Numbered from the stretch's first letter, positions 32,377 to 40,881 are shown. The stretch is DNA of 41,985 nt from an uncultured Coriobacteriaceae bacterium (GCA_944322175.1 CALUOB010000006.1:1-41985), one strand, 5' to 3'. The notes: generated from the letters alone by a model not told the origin. Numbers and translations: made by a program.

Positions 32377-33252
32377 TTAGTCGTTGTCGCCGAGAACCAT
32401 GCGGTCGAAGCCGACGACGGTGATCTTGTCGCCGAGCTCCTTGGAGACCTGCTCAGCATAGCTGCTCACGGTAAGCGAGGAATCCTTGATGAACTCCTGC
32501 TCAACGAGCACGAAGCCCTTGAAGAACTTCTCGAGGCGACCCGTGGCGATCTTCTCCTGAATGGCCTCGGGCTTACCGGAATCAGCGGCCTGCTGCTTGT
32601 AGATAGCCATCTCGTGATCGATGGTCTCCTGGGGCACGTCCTCGCGGCGAGCGCAGATCGGGTTGGTGGCAGCGACCTGCATGGCGATGTCGTGAGCAAA
32701 GGTGGTGAAGGCCTCGGCCTGAGCAGTCTCGGGCTTCTCGAAGGCAAACTCCACGATGACGCCGATCTTGCCACCGAGGTGGATGTAGGAGTTCAGAGCA
32801 CCGTTCTCGACCGAACGACGGACGAAGCGGGCGATCTTCATGTTCTCGCCGAAGACGTGGATGCGCTCGGTGAGCTCAGCCTTGACGTCGCCCTGAGCCA
32901 TGGGAGCGGCCATGAAGGCGTCGAGATCAGCAGGGTCCTCGCGAACGACAACGTCGGCGAGCTCCTTGGCGAAGCCGACGAACTTGGGGTTGGTGCCCAC
33001 GAAGTCAGTCTCGCAGTTGACCTCGACGAGAGCGCCGGTCTTGCAGTCATCGGAGATGAAGACACCGATGGTGCCCTCGTTGGTCTCGCGGCCGGCCTTC
33101 TTGGCGGCAGCGGCAAGACCGCGAGCACGAAGGACGTCGACGGCCTTCTCGATGTCGCCATCAGCCTCAACGAGAGCCTTCTTGCACTCCATCATCGGGG
33201 AGTCAGTCATCTCGCGCAGCTGCTTGACCATTGCGGCAGTAACGTTAGCCAT
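32377..33252 (-). CDS. tsf: elongation factor Ts
   Basis: A 291-residue factor that exchanges GDP for GTP on EF-Tu. The N-terminal UBA-like domain (VKQLREMTDSPMMECKKAL) is followed by the TDFVGTNPKF segment that contacts EF-Tu. The dimerisation part and C-terminal module are present, so it is the full-length form. It lies 73 bases after rpsB. The gap holds a GC-rich hairpin with a three-base loop (33290-33302) that could be a processing or attenuation site. Confidence 0.97.
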   Translation of the reverse strand: MANVTAAMVKQLREMTDSPMMECKKALVEADGDIEKAVDVLRARGLAAAAKKAGRETNEGTIGVFISDDCKTGALVEVNCETDFVGTNPKFVGFAKELADVVVREDPADLDAFMAAPMAQGDVKAELTERIHVFGENMKIARFVRRSVENGALNSYIHLGGKIGVIVEFAFEKPETAQAEAFTTFAHDIAMQVAATNPICARREDVPQETIDHEMAIYKQQAADSGKPEAIQEKIATGRLEKFFKGFVLVEQEFIKDSSLTVSSYAEQVSKELGDKITVVGFDRMVLGDND

Positions 33253-33325
33253 GATGAAACCTTCTTTCTCTCATATGAGATCATACGGAGGCCCTGAGGG
33301 CCGCCGTGAGAAGCAAACGTTGAGG

Positions 33326-34075
33326 CTACTCGGCAGCGGCCTCGGTGGCAGGAGCCTGCTCGCCGGCCATCTCGGCCTCGGAGATCTGCTCCTTACCGGA
33401 ACCAGCGAGAACGGCATCGGCCATAAGCTCGCTCATAAGTGCGATCGAGGAGATGGCATCGTCGTTGCTCGGAATGCCGTACTCGACCTCGTCGGGATCA
33501 GAATTGGTGTCGAGAAGGGCGACGACCGGAATGTGCAGGCGCTGGGCCTCCTTGATGGCGTTCTCCTCGCGCTTGGTGTCGATGACGAAGAGGGCCTGCG
33601 GAAGAGCCTTCATGTCACGGGCACCGCCGAGGTTGCGCTGCAGCTTCTCGAGCTCCTTGCCCAGAACAGCCTGCTCCTTCTTGGGAAGGGTGGCCATGGT
33701 GCCGTTCTCGATCATGGCCTCGAGCTCCTCCATGCGGTTGATGCGGGAGCGGATGGTCACGAAGTTGGTCAGCATACCGCCGAGCCAGCGCTGGTTGATG
33801 TAGGGCATGTTGCAGCGCTTGGCAGCGTTGGCAACGGCCTCCTGGGCCTGCTTCTTGGTTCCGACGAACAGAACGTTGCCGCCGTGTGCAGCAGTGTTCT
33901 TGAGGAAGGTGTAGGCCTTGTCGGCCTCCATGATGGTCTGCTTGAGGTCGAGAATGTAAATGCCGTTGCGCTCGCCGAAGATGAACGGCTTCATCTTGGG
34001 GTTCCAGCGACGGGTCTGATGACCGAAGTGGCAGCCGGCCTCGAGCAGGGTCCTCAGGGTGATCTTGGTAGCCAT
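33326..34075 (-). CDS. rpsB: 30S ribosomal protein S2
   Basis: A 249-residue ribosomal protein. The N-terminal [19 protein letters not shown] and the IYILDLKQT stretch are family hallmarks, as are [12 protein letters not shown] and the [13 protein letters not shown] region. The C-terminus is a short acidic, alanine- and glutamate-rich tail. The start is ATG after TGGAGGT. It forms a unit with tsf, with a strong promoter and a structured leader. Confidence 0.98.
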   Translation of the reverse strand: MATKITLRTLLEAGCHFGHQTRRWNPKMKPFIFGERNGIYILDLKQTIMEADKAYTFLKNTAAHGGNVLFVGTKKQAQEAVANAAKRCNMPYINQRWLGGMLTNFVTIRSRINRMEELEAMIENGTMATLPKKEQAVLGKELEKLQRNLGGARDMKALPQALFVIDTKREENAIKEAQRLHIPVVALLDTNSDPDEVEYGIPSNDDAISSIALMSELMADAVLAGSGKEQISEAEMAGEQAPATEAAAE

Positions 34076-34099
34076 GAATTACCTCCATTGGTTGGCCTC

Positions 34100-34169
34100 C
34101 GCATGGGTCATCCCTCTGGGTCCCACCCGGCAGATCATCCGGGCACCGCGGGCCAAAAGTCGCCATGCG
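34100..34169 (-). promoter_or_regulatory. structured 5' leader of rpsB
   Basis: Within the leader, positions 34163-34169 and 34100-34106 form a perfect 7-bp long-range stem. It encloses a CCCGG/CCGGG hairpin (34139-34143 with 34126-34130) and a small CCC/GGG hairpin. The stem ends about 12 bases before the ribosome site, a layout that suits feedback control by S2, as is known for rpsB-tsf of E. coli. Control here is inference. Confidence 0.55.
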
Positions 34170-34208
34170 TGTGTGATAGAAACTGGTTGCCTAGAGACAA
34201 CCTCAAGC

Positions 34209-34237
34209 ATAATAGCAGGTCGATCGCAATAATCCAA
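34209..34237 (-). promoter_or_regulatory. promoter of rpsB-tsf
   Basis: Minus strand TTGGAT (34237-34232), 17-base spacer, TATTAT (34214-34209) with an upstream TGC (extended -10). It lies between xerC and rpsB and gives a leader of about 125 bases. Confidence 0.75.
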
Positions 34238-34261
34238 CAGAAAGATTGTGTGTTTCTCGCG

Positions 34262-35200
34262 CTACCCGCGCGGATGGGCCTGATGGAGCGCGCACTGAAG
34301 GCGCTCCGGCGTCAGGTGCGTGTAAATCTGCGTCGTAGCGAGCTGCGCATGGCCCAAAAGCTCCTGGACGCTCCTGAGGTCGGCACCTCCTGCGAGAAGA
34401 TCGGTAGCAAAGGTGTGCCGCATCACATGGGGCGTAACATCCGAAGAAAGGCCGCACGAGCGCGAAAGTTTCTCAAACCGATACCTGAGCGAGGCTGCGC
34501 TCATTCTGGTCCCTCGCGTCGATATGAAAAAGGCTTCGTCAGTGTTGGGAAAACCTCGCCCTGAGAGAAGCTCGGGACGCCCGTCTGCAAGGTAGGTCGA
34601 CGCCGCGCCAAGCGCGGCCGCGTACACCGGGACGATGCGCTCCTTTGAGCCCTTGCCAAAAAGGCGGACCACGCCCTCTCCGAACTGAAGGTCGGATACG
34701 TTGAGCCGCGAGAGCTCGGAGATGCGCGCCCCCGTAGCATAGAGGAGCTCGAGCATGGCTCTATCGCGAAGCCCCTCGGCAGTCGAAGGATCGGGGGTGT
34801 TGAGCAGGCGATCCATCTCTGCCCCCGTTATGGTGCGCGGCAGCGTGCCCGGAATCTTGGGGCTTTGAACAGTCGACACGACGTCGTTGGCAATACGGCC
34901 GTCGAGAAGCATCCAGCGAAACAGCGAGCGAAGAGCCGAGAGGTGAGCCGCGATGGTGCGCGGTGCATAACCGGCGCTTCGCATCTCTGCGAGATAACGC
35001 CTGAAGCTACGGGCATCCATTACGAGCGGATCGAGGTCTACGCGCTGCGCCCAACGCGCAAAAGCCGACAAATGAGCCTCGTAGGCACGAACAGTCTCGG
35101 GCGAGAAGCCTCTGAGCTTAGCGATGTAGGCTACGAACTCCTCGACGGCCTCTTCGAACTCGGTTGGCACAGACCTCTTCTCATCATCCGCATCAGACAT
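34262..35200 (-). CDS. xerC: tyrosine recombinase XerC/XerD
   Basis: A 312-residue recombinase that most likely resolves chromosome dimers at dif. The N-terminal SAM-like core-binding domain (about 14-100) is followed by the catalytic domain, with R159, K183, H258, R261, H284 and Y293 in place. The position before rpsB and after trmFO is that of chromosomal xerC in many bacteria, not of a phage integrase, and no attachment sites or cargo are seen. The ribosome site overlaps the trmFO TAG stop. Confidence 0.92.
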   Translation of the reverse strand: MSDADDEKRSVPTEFEEAVEEFVAYIAKLRGFSPETVRAYEAHLSAFARWAQRVDLDPLVMDARSFRRYLAEMRSAGYAPRTIAAHLSALRSLFRWMLLDGRIANDVVSTVQSPKIPGTLPRTITGAEMDRLLNTPDPSTAEGLRDRAMLELLYATGARISELSRLNVSDLQFGEGVVRLFGKGSKERIVPVYAAALGAASTYLADGRPELLSGRGFPNTDEAFFISTRGTRMSAASLRYRFEKLSRSCGLSSDVTPHVMRHTFATDLLAGGADLRSVQELLGHAQLATTQIYTHLTPERLQCALHQAHPRG

Positions 35201-35202
35201 CG

Positions 35203-36531
35203 CTACTCCTGAGAAAACAGCTCGGGCCTGCCGGTGATATAGTCTCTCAGCGCTGCGTGCGCACGGTCTGCATACGCGGCGTAACGTTCACGCTTCTTAC
35301 GGCGCTTGCCGTCCTCGAGCGGCGGAACGACACCAAAGTTGACATGCATCGGCTGGTAGTTCTGCGTATCGGGGTCGGTGGCGTAGGCAACAAGCGACCC
35401 AAACGCCGTGGCAGCGGGCAGCTCCACTGGATCTGCCCCGATGATCTCGGCATAGGTGTTGAGCGCTGCCAGAAGACCGGAGGCAATGGCCTCGACGTAC
35501 CCTTCGGTGCCCGTGATCTGGCCAGCGAGCCTGACGGTGGTGCCGGGGATCGCGAAAGTCTTGTCGAGCACGTGCGGCGCATCGACGAAGGTGTTGCGGT
35601 GCATGACGCCGAAACGGAAGAACTCGGCGTTCTGCAGGCCAGGCACCATCCGGAACACGCGTTTTTGCTCGCCGAAGGTCAGGTTGGTTTGGAACCCGAC
35701 GAGGTTGTAGGCCGTCCTCTCGGCATTCTCTGCCCTGAGCTGCAAAGCGGCCCAGGGCCGGCGGCCGGTACGAGGGTCGGTGAGCCCCACGGGCTTCATC
35801 GCGCCAAATCGCAGCGCATCCTTGCCGGTGCGCGCAACCTCTTCAGCAGGTTGGCAAGCCTGGAACAGATCGGCGCGCTCAAAGTCCTTAAGCACAACGC
35901 GCTCCGCGTTCACGAGCGCTTCGATAAAAGCCTCGTACTCCTCCTTGGTAAACGGTGCGTTAAGGTAATCTCCCGCTCCCTCCTCGCCGTAGCGCGACTG
36001 GGAGAAGAGTATCGAGCGATCAAGGCTCTCGGCATCGACAATAGGCGCGGCGGCGTCATAGAAGGCAAGCGCCTCGGAGCCGCATGCGGCAAGGACCTTC
36101 TCGGCAAGCGCGTCGGAGCAGAGCGGACCCGCCGCAATGACTACGCGCCCCTCGGGTATCTCCGTTACCTCGCGGTGCACGACCGTGATATTCGGTGACT
36201 GCCTGACGCGCACTTCCACCAACCTCGAGAACTCCTCGCGGTTGACGGCCAGCGCCCCGCCCGCAGGCACAGCGGCGGATTTGGCGCAATCGAGAAGCTG
36301 CGAGCCGAGCTGCTCAAGCTCCCACTTAAGCAGGCCCGCGGCAGAGTCCTCGCGCGTCGACTTCAGCGAGTTCGAGCACACGAGCTCCGCCAGGGAGCCG
36401 GTATGATGCGCCGGCGTGCTCTTCTCGGGCCTCATCTCGCAGAGGTTGACCTGCACGCCTCGCGACGCGAGGGCGAGAGCGCACTCGCACCCCGCCAGTC
36501 CGCCGCCGACAACGGTGACCACTTCGTTCAC
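35203..36531 (-). CDS. trmFO: methylenetetrahydrofolate-tRNA-(uracil-5-)-methyltransferase TrmFO
   Basis: A 442-residue flavoprotein that makes ribothymidine at U54 of tRNA with methylenetetrahydrofolate as the carbon source. The N-terminal dinucleotide fold is VVGGGLAGCECALAL, and the RPEKSTPAHHTG and ELVCSNSLKS segments are typical. The GTG start at 36531 is chosen because AGGAGG stands seven bases before it; a longer reading to 36591 would run into dprA. It lies 26 bases after dprA and directly before xerC. No topA stands between dprA and trmFO, unlike in Firmicutes. Confidence 0.93.
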   Translation of the reverse strand: MNEVVTVVGGGLAGCECALALASRGVQVNLCEMRPEKSTPAHHTGSLAELVCSNSLKSTREDSAAGLLKWELEQLGSQLLDCAKSAAVPAGGALAVNREEFSRLVEVRVRQSPNITVVHREVTEIPEGRVVIAAGPLCSDALAEKVLAACGSEALAFYDAAAPIVDAESLDRSILFSQSRYGEEGAGDYLNAPFTKEEYEAFIEALVNAERVVLKDFERADLFQACQPAEEVARTGKDALRFGAMKPVGLTDPRTGRRPWAALQLRAENAERTAYNLVGFQTNLTFGEQKRVFRMVPGLQNAEFFRFGVMHRNTFVDAPHVLDKTFAIPGTTVRLAGQITGTEGYVEAIASGLLAALNTYAEIIGADPVELPAATAFGSLVAYATDPDTQNYQPMHVNFGVVPPLEDGKRRKKRERYAAYADRAHAALRDYITGRPELFSQE

Positions 36532-36557
36532 TATGGTTCCTCCTACCCACCGATTGA

Positions 36558-37505
36558 TCACCATCCATTCTGCCCGAACGTCGTCATGCAATGCAACGCG
36601 TGCTCGGAAGTTGCATATCGTCCGTCGGGAAGCCGCGTCACCAGGCCATCTCCTTCCAAGGCGCCCATGCGCTCGAGCGCGGCAACTATACCGACGCCCA
36701 GCATATGGGCGATCGCGTCGATACGCTCGGGTGAAGATGTGAGCGCGGCGATGATCTTCTGCTCGTCCCTGCTCAGGGGCGGAAGGCCCTCACGCGCGCC
36801 CGCAGAGAATCGCAGCGTATTGAAAATCCGTGAGATTGCAACCTCGAGCGAGTCCTCGTCGACGATGCATCCCGCTCCTTCTGAGATCAGCTGGTTGGTA
36901 GCACGCGACTGCGGGGAGAAAATCGATCCAGGAGCGCAGATGAGTTCGCGCCCGAGCTCTAGGGCGGTTTCTGCCGTGCTGAACGTCCCCGAGGGAACGC
37001 CAGCCTCACTGATGAACAGGCAGCGGGAAAGAGCCGCGATGACCCTATTGCGCTTTGGGAAGAGGAACCTCAAGGGCTGCGTCCCCCACGGCGCAATAGA
37101 TAGAAGCGCCCCGCGTCCACTCGCCACAAGGCCGAACATATCGGCCCCTTGCGCGGGGTACACCACGTCGGCTCCCGTGCCTAAGACGACAACATGGTTT
37201 CCGCCGGCCTTAAGCGCGGCCCTGCCTGCGGCCTGGTCGCAGCCAATGGCCCCGCCGGACACGACCGTGATGCCTGCTTCCCCCGCTATGCGCCCAGCCA
37301 ACGAAGCCACTGCTAAACCATAGGGAGTGGCACGGCGAGAACCGATGACGGCAAGAGACGGGGATTCGATGAGCTCTCTGTTGCCAATGCCGTAGAGACA
37401 TTCTGGCGGGTCGCTGAGCTCCCTCAGGCTCTCGGGATACGCAGGATCCTCGATAGGGATCTCGAAGTGATCGCAACCACGGTATTCTTCAACGCGACTT
37501 GCCAT
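36558..37505 (-). CDS. dprA: DNA-processing protein DprA
   Basis: A 315-residue protein that loads RecA on single-stranded DNA taken up by transformation. The Rossmann core has SRRATPYG, SGGAIGCDQAAG, FPKRNRVIAALS and PSGTFSTAETALELGRE, all DprA hallmarks. A C-terminal winged helix (about 245-305) is present; the N-terminal SAM domain of longer forms is reduced. The ribosome site AGGAGG overlaps the comM TAG stop, two bases before the ATG. With comM and yraN it forms the usual dprA cluster; other competence genes are not in view. Confidence 0.93.
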   Translation of the reverse strand: MASRVEEYRGCDHFEIPIEDPAYPESLRELSDPPECLYGIGNRELIESPSLAVIGSRRATPYGLAVASLAGRIAGEAGITVVSGGAIGCDQAAGRAALKAGGNHVVVLGTGADVVYPAQGADMFGLVASGRGALLSIAPWGTQPLRFLFPKRNRVIAALSRCLFISEAGVPSGTFSTAETALELGRELICAPGSIFSPQSRATNQLISEGAGCIVDEDSLEVAISRIFNTLRFSAGAREGLPPLSRDEQKIIAALTSSPERIDAIAHMLGVGIVAALERMGALEGDGLVTRLPDGRYATSEHALHCMTTFGQNGW

Positions 37506-37507
37506 GG

Positions 37508-38986
37508 CTACCTCCTCGTTCCTCGGTACGCAACCGCTTCGAGAACATGAGCCGCTCCAACAGTCTTCTTCTCGGAAATATCAGCGATCGTGCGCGCAAT
37601 TCTTGCCAATCGGGACATGGACCTGCCGGTGAGGTTCATCCTCTGCGCGAGAGCAACCAAAGTGTCGGACGCATCATGGCTCAGCTCAAGTTCCCTAAAA
37701 GATGCTCTGGGCTCGCCATCGCTCTTGCGCTCCCTCCACGACCTGAACTCTCGCGCGCGCATGACAGTTTCGGAAAGCTCGCTGGAAGAAGCCCCTTCTT
37801 CCCCTTTGACGATGGATGCTGCATCTGGCCTTGCGATGGTGAGCACCATATCGATGCGGTCGGCTAATGGTCCGCCAAGTTTTTCTTGGTAACGCTCAAT
37901 ACGGGCGGGCGCACAGGTACAAGGCCGGTCAGGGTCGCCGTAGTTGCCGCAAGGGCAAGGGTTGCTTGCGGCGAGGAACATGAAGCGAGCAGGAAACCGA
38001 TACGCACCTTCAGCGCGGACGATGCGCACGCACCGCTCCTCAAGCGGCTGACGTAACGTCTGTAGGGCATGCGTGGGAAACTCGGCGAGTTCGTCGAGAA
38101 AGAGCACCCCTTGATGAGCAAGGCTGATCTCGCCGGGACGCACCGGTCTGCCGCCTCCCACCAAACCGGCGAGTGAAACCGTATGATGAGGACATCGCAA
38201 CGGGCGCTCGCCCCGTGCGAGGTCGCTGAGGTCCTCCCCTGCGACCGAGTGAATGAGAAGCGCCTCCTCAAGGGCTCTTCCCTCAAGCTTTGGCAAGATA
38301 GAGGGAAGTCTTTGCGCCAGCATGCTCTTGCCCGACCCCGGACTGCCAACCATAAGAAGACTGTGCTCCCCCACCGCCGCGATCACCATCGCCCGCTTAG
38401 CGAGCTCTTGGGCGACAACGTCGGAGAAGTCAAACAGAACCTTATGCCGTTCTTCGGGTGTCGGACCGTTTGGTTCCGAGAGGTTCCTCAGCCCCTTTCG
38501 GAGCTCTCCGATTGACGAGAGAGCCCTGCGCTCGACGTTTTCGAGAACGGTGCGAGGGGCATCCGCCGCTTCCACCAACGTAAGGTTATGCTGCCGGGCG
38601 TACAGCTGGTACGCTACCTCGCCCTTGACAGCCGTCAAGCGACCGTCGAGGGCCAGCTCGCCTACGAACACCGCGTCATCGAAGCCGTCGAGAGGCACTT
38701 GATGAGAGGCCGCCAGAATCCCCGCCGCGATAGGCAGATCAAAACCTGCGCCGACCTTGCGCACATCGCCCGGAGCCAGATTAACGGTGATCTGCTGCCT
38801 CGGCACATCGAAACCCGCCGCGCGCAAGGCGCATCTGATTCGCGAGCGCGCCTCCATGATCGACGTGTCAGCCATACCGACCACAGTCATTCCCGGAATA
38901 CCGCCCGAGAGGTCAACTTCCACGTTTACCGGGAGCACCTCGACGCCTCTTATGCTTGCCGCGCGCACCGTGTAGGAGTCCGCCAT
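37508..38986 (-). CDS. comM: YifB/ComM family Mg-chelatase-like ATPase
   Basis: A 492-residue AAA+ protein. The N-terminal part (to about 190) is a ribosomal S5/Lon-like fold with GAGFDLPIAAGIL. The AAA+ domain has Walker A GSPGSGKS (214-221), HHTVSLAGLVGGG, and Walker B in GVLFLDELAEF. A cysteine group (CPCGNYGDPDRPCTC) near residue 355 probably binds zinc. ComM is a helicase for branch migration in natural transformation; this is the likely role, though the family is also widespread in non-competent bacteria. The start at 38986 follows GAGGAG. Confidence 0.92.
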   Translation of the reverse strand: MADSYTVRAASIRGVEVLPVNVEVDLSGGIPGMTVVGMADTSIMEARSRIRCALRAAGFDVPRQQITVNLAPGDVRKVGAGFDLPIAAGILAASHQVPLDGFDDAVFVGELALDGRLTAVKGEVAYQLYARQHNLTLVEAADAPRTVLENVERRALSSIGELRKGLRNLSEPNGPTPEERHKVLFDFSDVVAQELAKRAMVIAAVGEHSLLMVGSPGSGKSMLAQRLPSILPKLEGRALEEALLIHSVAGEDLSDLARGERPLRCPHHTVSLAGLVGGGRPVRPGEISLAHQGVLFLDELAEFPTHALQTLRQPLEERCVRIVRAEGAYRFPARFMFLAASNPCPCGNYGDPDRPCTCAPARIERYQEKLGGPLADRIDMVLTIARPDAASIVKGEEGASSSELSETVMRAREFRSWRERKSDGEPRASFRELELSHDASDTLVALAQRMNLTGRSMSRLARIARTIADISEKKTVGAAHVLEAVAYRGTRR

Positions 38987-38987
38987 C

Positions 38988-39383
38988 TCACATCTCCTCT
39001 CCATCGAATGCGGATATGAGATGTCTCAAGCTCGCACGTTGGCCCTCGTAGACTAAGATTGCAACGACGTCGAACCGTACCTGAGCATCGGGGTGCTCGG
39101 CCAGGTAGCGGCGGCACATGAGACGGTACCGCTCGCGCTTGCGGTATCCGACCGCCTCCTCAGGATACGGACCCCTGCGCGGCTCCTTGGCAACGCGCAT
39201 CTTGACTTCTACGAGAACGGTCTCATCATCGTCCAATGCAACGATGTCGACCTCGCCGAAACGGCAGCGCCAGTTCTTGTCGAGAATCTCGTAGCCACGC
39301 GACAGAAGGTAGCTCTCGGCGATCTTCTCACCGTAGGCTCCCTTTTCGTGCGTGCTGGGTACATGGTCCAGCTTGATCTGCAT
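38988..39383 (-). CDS. YraN family putative endonuclease (UPF0102)
   Basis: A 131-residue protein with a restriction-endonuclease-like fold. The motif set E-K-I-A-E ... GEVDIVALD ... VLVEVKMR shows the metal-binding D and E-x-K of the PD-(D/E)xK group. It is linked to rnhB, comM and dprA in most bacteria, as here. The function is not proven; a role in DNA repair or recombination is likely. The start at 39383 is chosen for family length and a GGGTGG before it; a longer reading to 39464 adds an unlikely glycine- and arginine-rich head. One base separates its stop from comM. Confidence 0.85.
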   Translation of the reverse strand: MQIKLDHVPSTHEKGAYGEKIAESYLLSRGYEILDKNWRCRFGEVDIVALDDDETVLVEVKMRVAKEPRRGPYPEEAVGYRKRERYRLMCRRYLAEHPDAQVRFDVVAILVYEGQRASLRHLISAFDGEEM

Positions 39384-39469
39384 TGATCCACCCCCACGTC
39401 GACCTTCACGTGGAGGCAATACTCCCAGGCAATGCTGACCGTTTTCAGACCATATTCCAACCAAAGGCG

Positions 39470-39516
39470 GATCAGGGGCTGAGCCAGATCAAACAGTAAT
39501 CAAACAATACCTGATC
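39470..39516. repeat. clustered short repeats upstream of yraN
   Basis: Two copies of ATCAAACA (39488-39495 and 39499-39506) start 11 bases apart, one helix turn. They lie inside a 7-bp inverted pair GATCAGG (39470-39476) and CCTGATC (39510-39516). The layout suggests an operator in the 172-base gap between rnhB and yraN; no protein is known to bind here. Confidence 0.45.
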
Positions 39517-39555
39517 AAGACGTAAAGCAAGGTACGGTCAACCGAAGGGGTTTGG

Positions 39556-40344
39556 CTAAAACAGCGACTCGGTCCTCAGAAAGTTTCCACAGAAGCTCGC
39601 ACGATGAAGCGGTGAGAGGCCGTACTGCTGAATAGCGGCGATGTGCTCGGCAGAGGCGTACCCCTTCGAAGCGCCAAAATGATACTCAGGGTACTCGTCG
39701 TCGTACGAACGCATCATATCGTCGCGGGTAACCTTGGCCACAATCGAGGCTGCGGCTATGGGAGCGATGAGCGCGTCACCATGAACAACGGAGCGCTCCT
39801 TTTCATGTGCATGAAGCGGATTGCCGTCCATCAGGACACAGTCGGGCTCAAGGCCGGTGTCGGCAACCGCTTGAGCAACCGCTACGCGCAGCGCAGTGGC
39901 CATACCCATATGATCTATATCATGCGCCGGAATATGCGCCATGCCGATACAGAGCGCAACCTCGGCAATCTGCTCGGCAAGCGCCTCGCGCCGAGCAGGC
40001 GTAAGTTTCTTGGAGTCGTTGAGGCCCCAGATACGGGGTTCGGATGGAAGAGCGACGGCGGCAACCGTAAGGGGTCCCGCAACTGCGCCGCGCCCAACTT
40101 CATCCACGCCGACCACGAGCCCATCTCCCCCGTACTCAACAGCCAGGCGGTACATCTCGTCAACGCGTGCTCGCTCTGCGAGCTCTTTATCGCGGCGCTT
40201 GCGGGCGCGGTCGCAGGCCTTTTGCACCTGCGTACGCGGGTCGTCGGCAAATCTGTTGAGAAGAACGTCGATCTCGTCGAGAGGAGCGCTGCCGAGTTCG
40301 GCAGCGATCTGCGCCGCAGAATAAGAACTGTTCATATTTGCCAT
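39556..40344 (-). CDS. rnhB: ribonuclease HII
   Basis: A 262-residue enzyme that cuts RNA in RNA-DNA hybrids and at single ribonucleotides in DNA. The active site has D-E-x-G-R-G in VVGVDEVGRGAVAGP, with LNDSKKLTPARRE, the third acid in CVLMDGN, and IAAASIVAKVTRD. About 60 residues before the catalytic domain are helical and charged, as in many Gram-positive forms. The start at 40344 follows GGGAG; a start further up would read through the rplS terminator. Confidence 0.95.
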   Translation of the reverse strand: MANMNSSYSAAQIAAELGSAPLDEIDVLLNRFADDPRTQVQKACDRARKRRDKELAERARVDEMYRLAVEYGGDGLVVGVDEVGRGAVAGPLTVAAVALPSEPRIWGLNDSKKLTPARREALAEQIAEVALCIGMAHIPAHDIDHMGMATALRVAVAQAVADTGLEPDCVLMDGNPLHAHEKERSVVHGDALIAPIAAASIVAKVTRDDMMRSYDDEYPEYHFGASKGYASAEHIAAIQQYGLSPLHRASFCGNFLRTESLF

Positions 40345-40355
40345 GACGTCTCCCA

Positions 40356-40386
40356 AGAAAAAAGGCCGCCCCACATGGAGCGGCCC
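40356..40386 (-). terminator. terminator of rplS
   Basis: Minus strand: stem AGGGCCGCTCC/GGGGCGGCCTT region with an ATGT loop, then a T run. It lies 17 bases past the rplS stop, and its T run abuts the ribosome site of rnhB, so rnhB expression would depend on read-through or another promoter. Confidence 0.85.
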
Positions 40387-40403
40387 TAACGAGCGAAGAG
40401 ATG

Positions 40404-40751
40404 CTAGTGAACGCGCTTCTCGCGGATGCGAGCAGCCTTGCCCACGCGGTCGCGCAGATAGTACAGCTTGGCACGACGCACACGACCATGACGCACAACC
40501 TCGAGCTTGGCGATCTTGGGGCTGTGGACCGGGAAGGTACGCTCAACGCCAACGCCGAAGGAGATCTTGCGGACCGTGAAGGTCTCACGGGCGCCGGGGC
40601 CAGCCATGCGGATGACGTCGCCCTCGAAGACCTGAATACGCTCGCGGTCGCCTTCCTTAATGCGGTAGTGAACACGCACGTGGTCGCCGACCTGGACCTT
40701 GGGCAGGTCCTCGCGGATCTGCTGACGCTCAATAGCGCGGATGTAATCCAT
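40404..40751 (-). CDS. rplS: 50S ribosomal protein L19
   Basis: A 115-residue ribosomal protein at the 30S-50S interface. [24 protein letters not shown] and the [14 protein letters not shown] stretch with the RRAKLYYLR end are hallmarks. The start at 40751 follows AAGGAAG. It has its own promoter-like site, a leader hairpin and a terminator, so it looks like a single-gene unit. The lepB gene that often follows in actinobacteria is absent; rnhB is next. Confidence 0.97.
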   Translation of the reverse strand: MDYIRAIERQQIREDLPKVQVGDHVRVHYRIKEGDRERIQVFEGDVIRMAGPGARETFTVRKISFGVGVERTFPVHSPKIAKLEVVRHGRVRRAKLYYLRDRVGKAARIREKRVH

Positions 40752-40779
40752 CTTTCTTCCTTTGCTCTCTGCTCTAGAG

Positions 40780-40803
40780 GTGCCGCCGCTCACGCGAGGG
40801 CAC
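40780..40803 (-). promoter_or_regulatory. GNRA-capped hairpin in the rplS leader
   Basis: Minus-strand RNA folds as GUGCC, one C-C mismatch, U-G plus CGC/GCG pairs, capped by a GUGA tetraloop. It ends 28 bases before the rplS start. It may be a binding site for L19 in feedback control; this is inference. Confidence 0.45.
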
Positions 40804-40827
40804 ATAGGCGCTGACACACGGCAGAAC

Positions 40828-40833
40828 ACTATA
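40828..40833 (-). promoter_or_regulatory. candidate -10 of rplS
   Basis: Minus strand TATAGT, 77 bases before the rplS ATG. The -35 region is poor (TGCATC at about 16 bases). Confidence 0.4.
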
Positions 40834-40881
40834 CACGATCAGCGAGCTAGATGCACGTTTCATCAAATCGCTACACAGTAA

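Noticed and set aside
32900-34564. A 554-residue open frame on the plus strand opposite tsf and rpsB
   Set aside because: High-GC codon use leaves long open antisense frames; the composition is low-complexity and the opposite strand holds certain ribosomal genes.
34262-35200. XerC-type gene as a phage or island integrase
   Set aside because: It sits in the conserved trmFO-xerC-rpsB row, has no attachment-site repeats nearby and no cargo genes.
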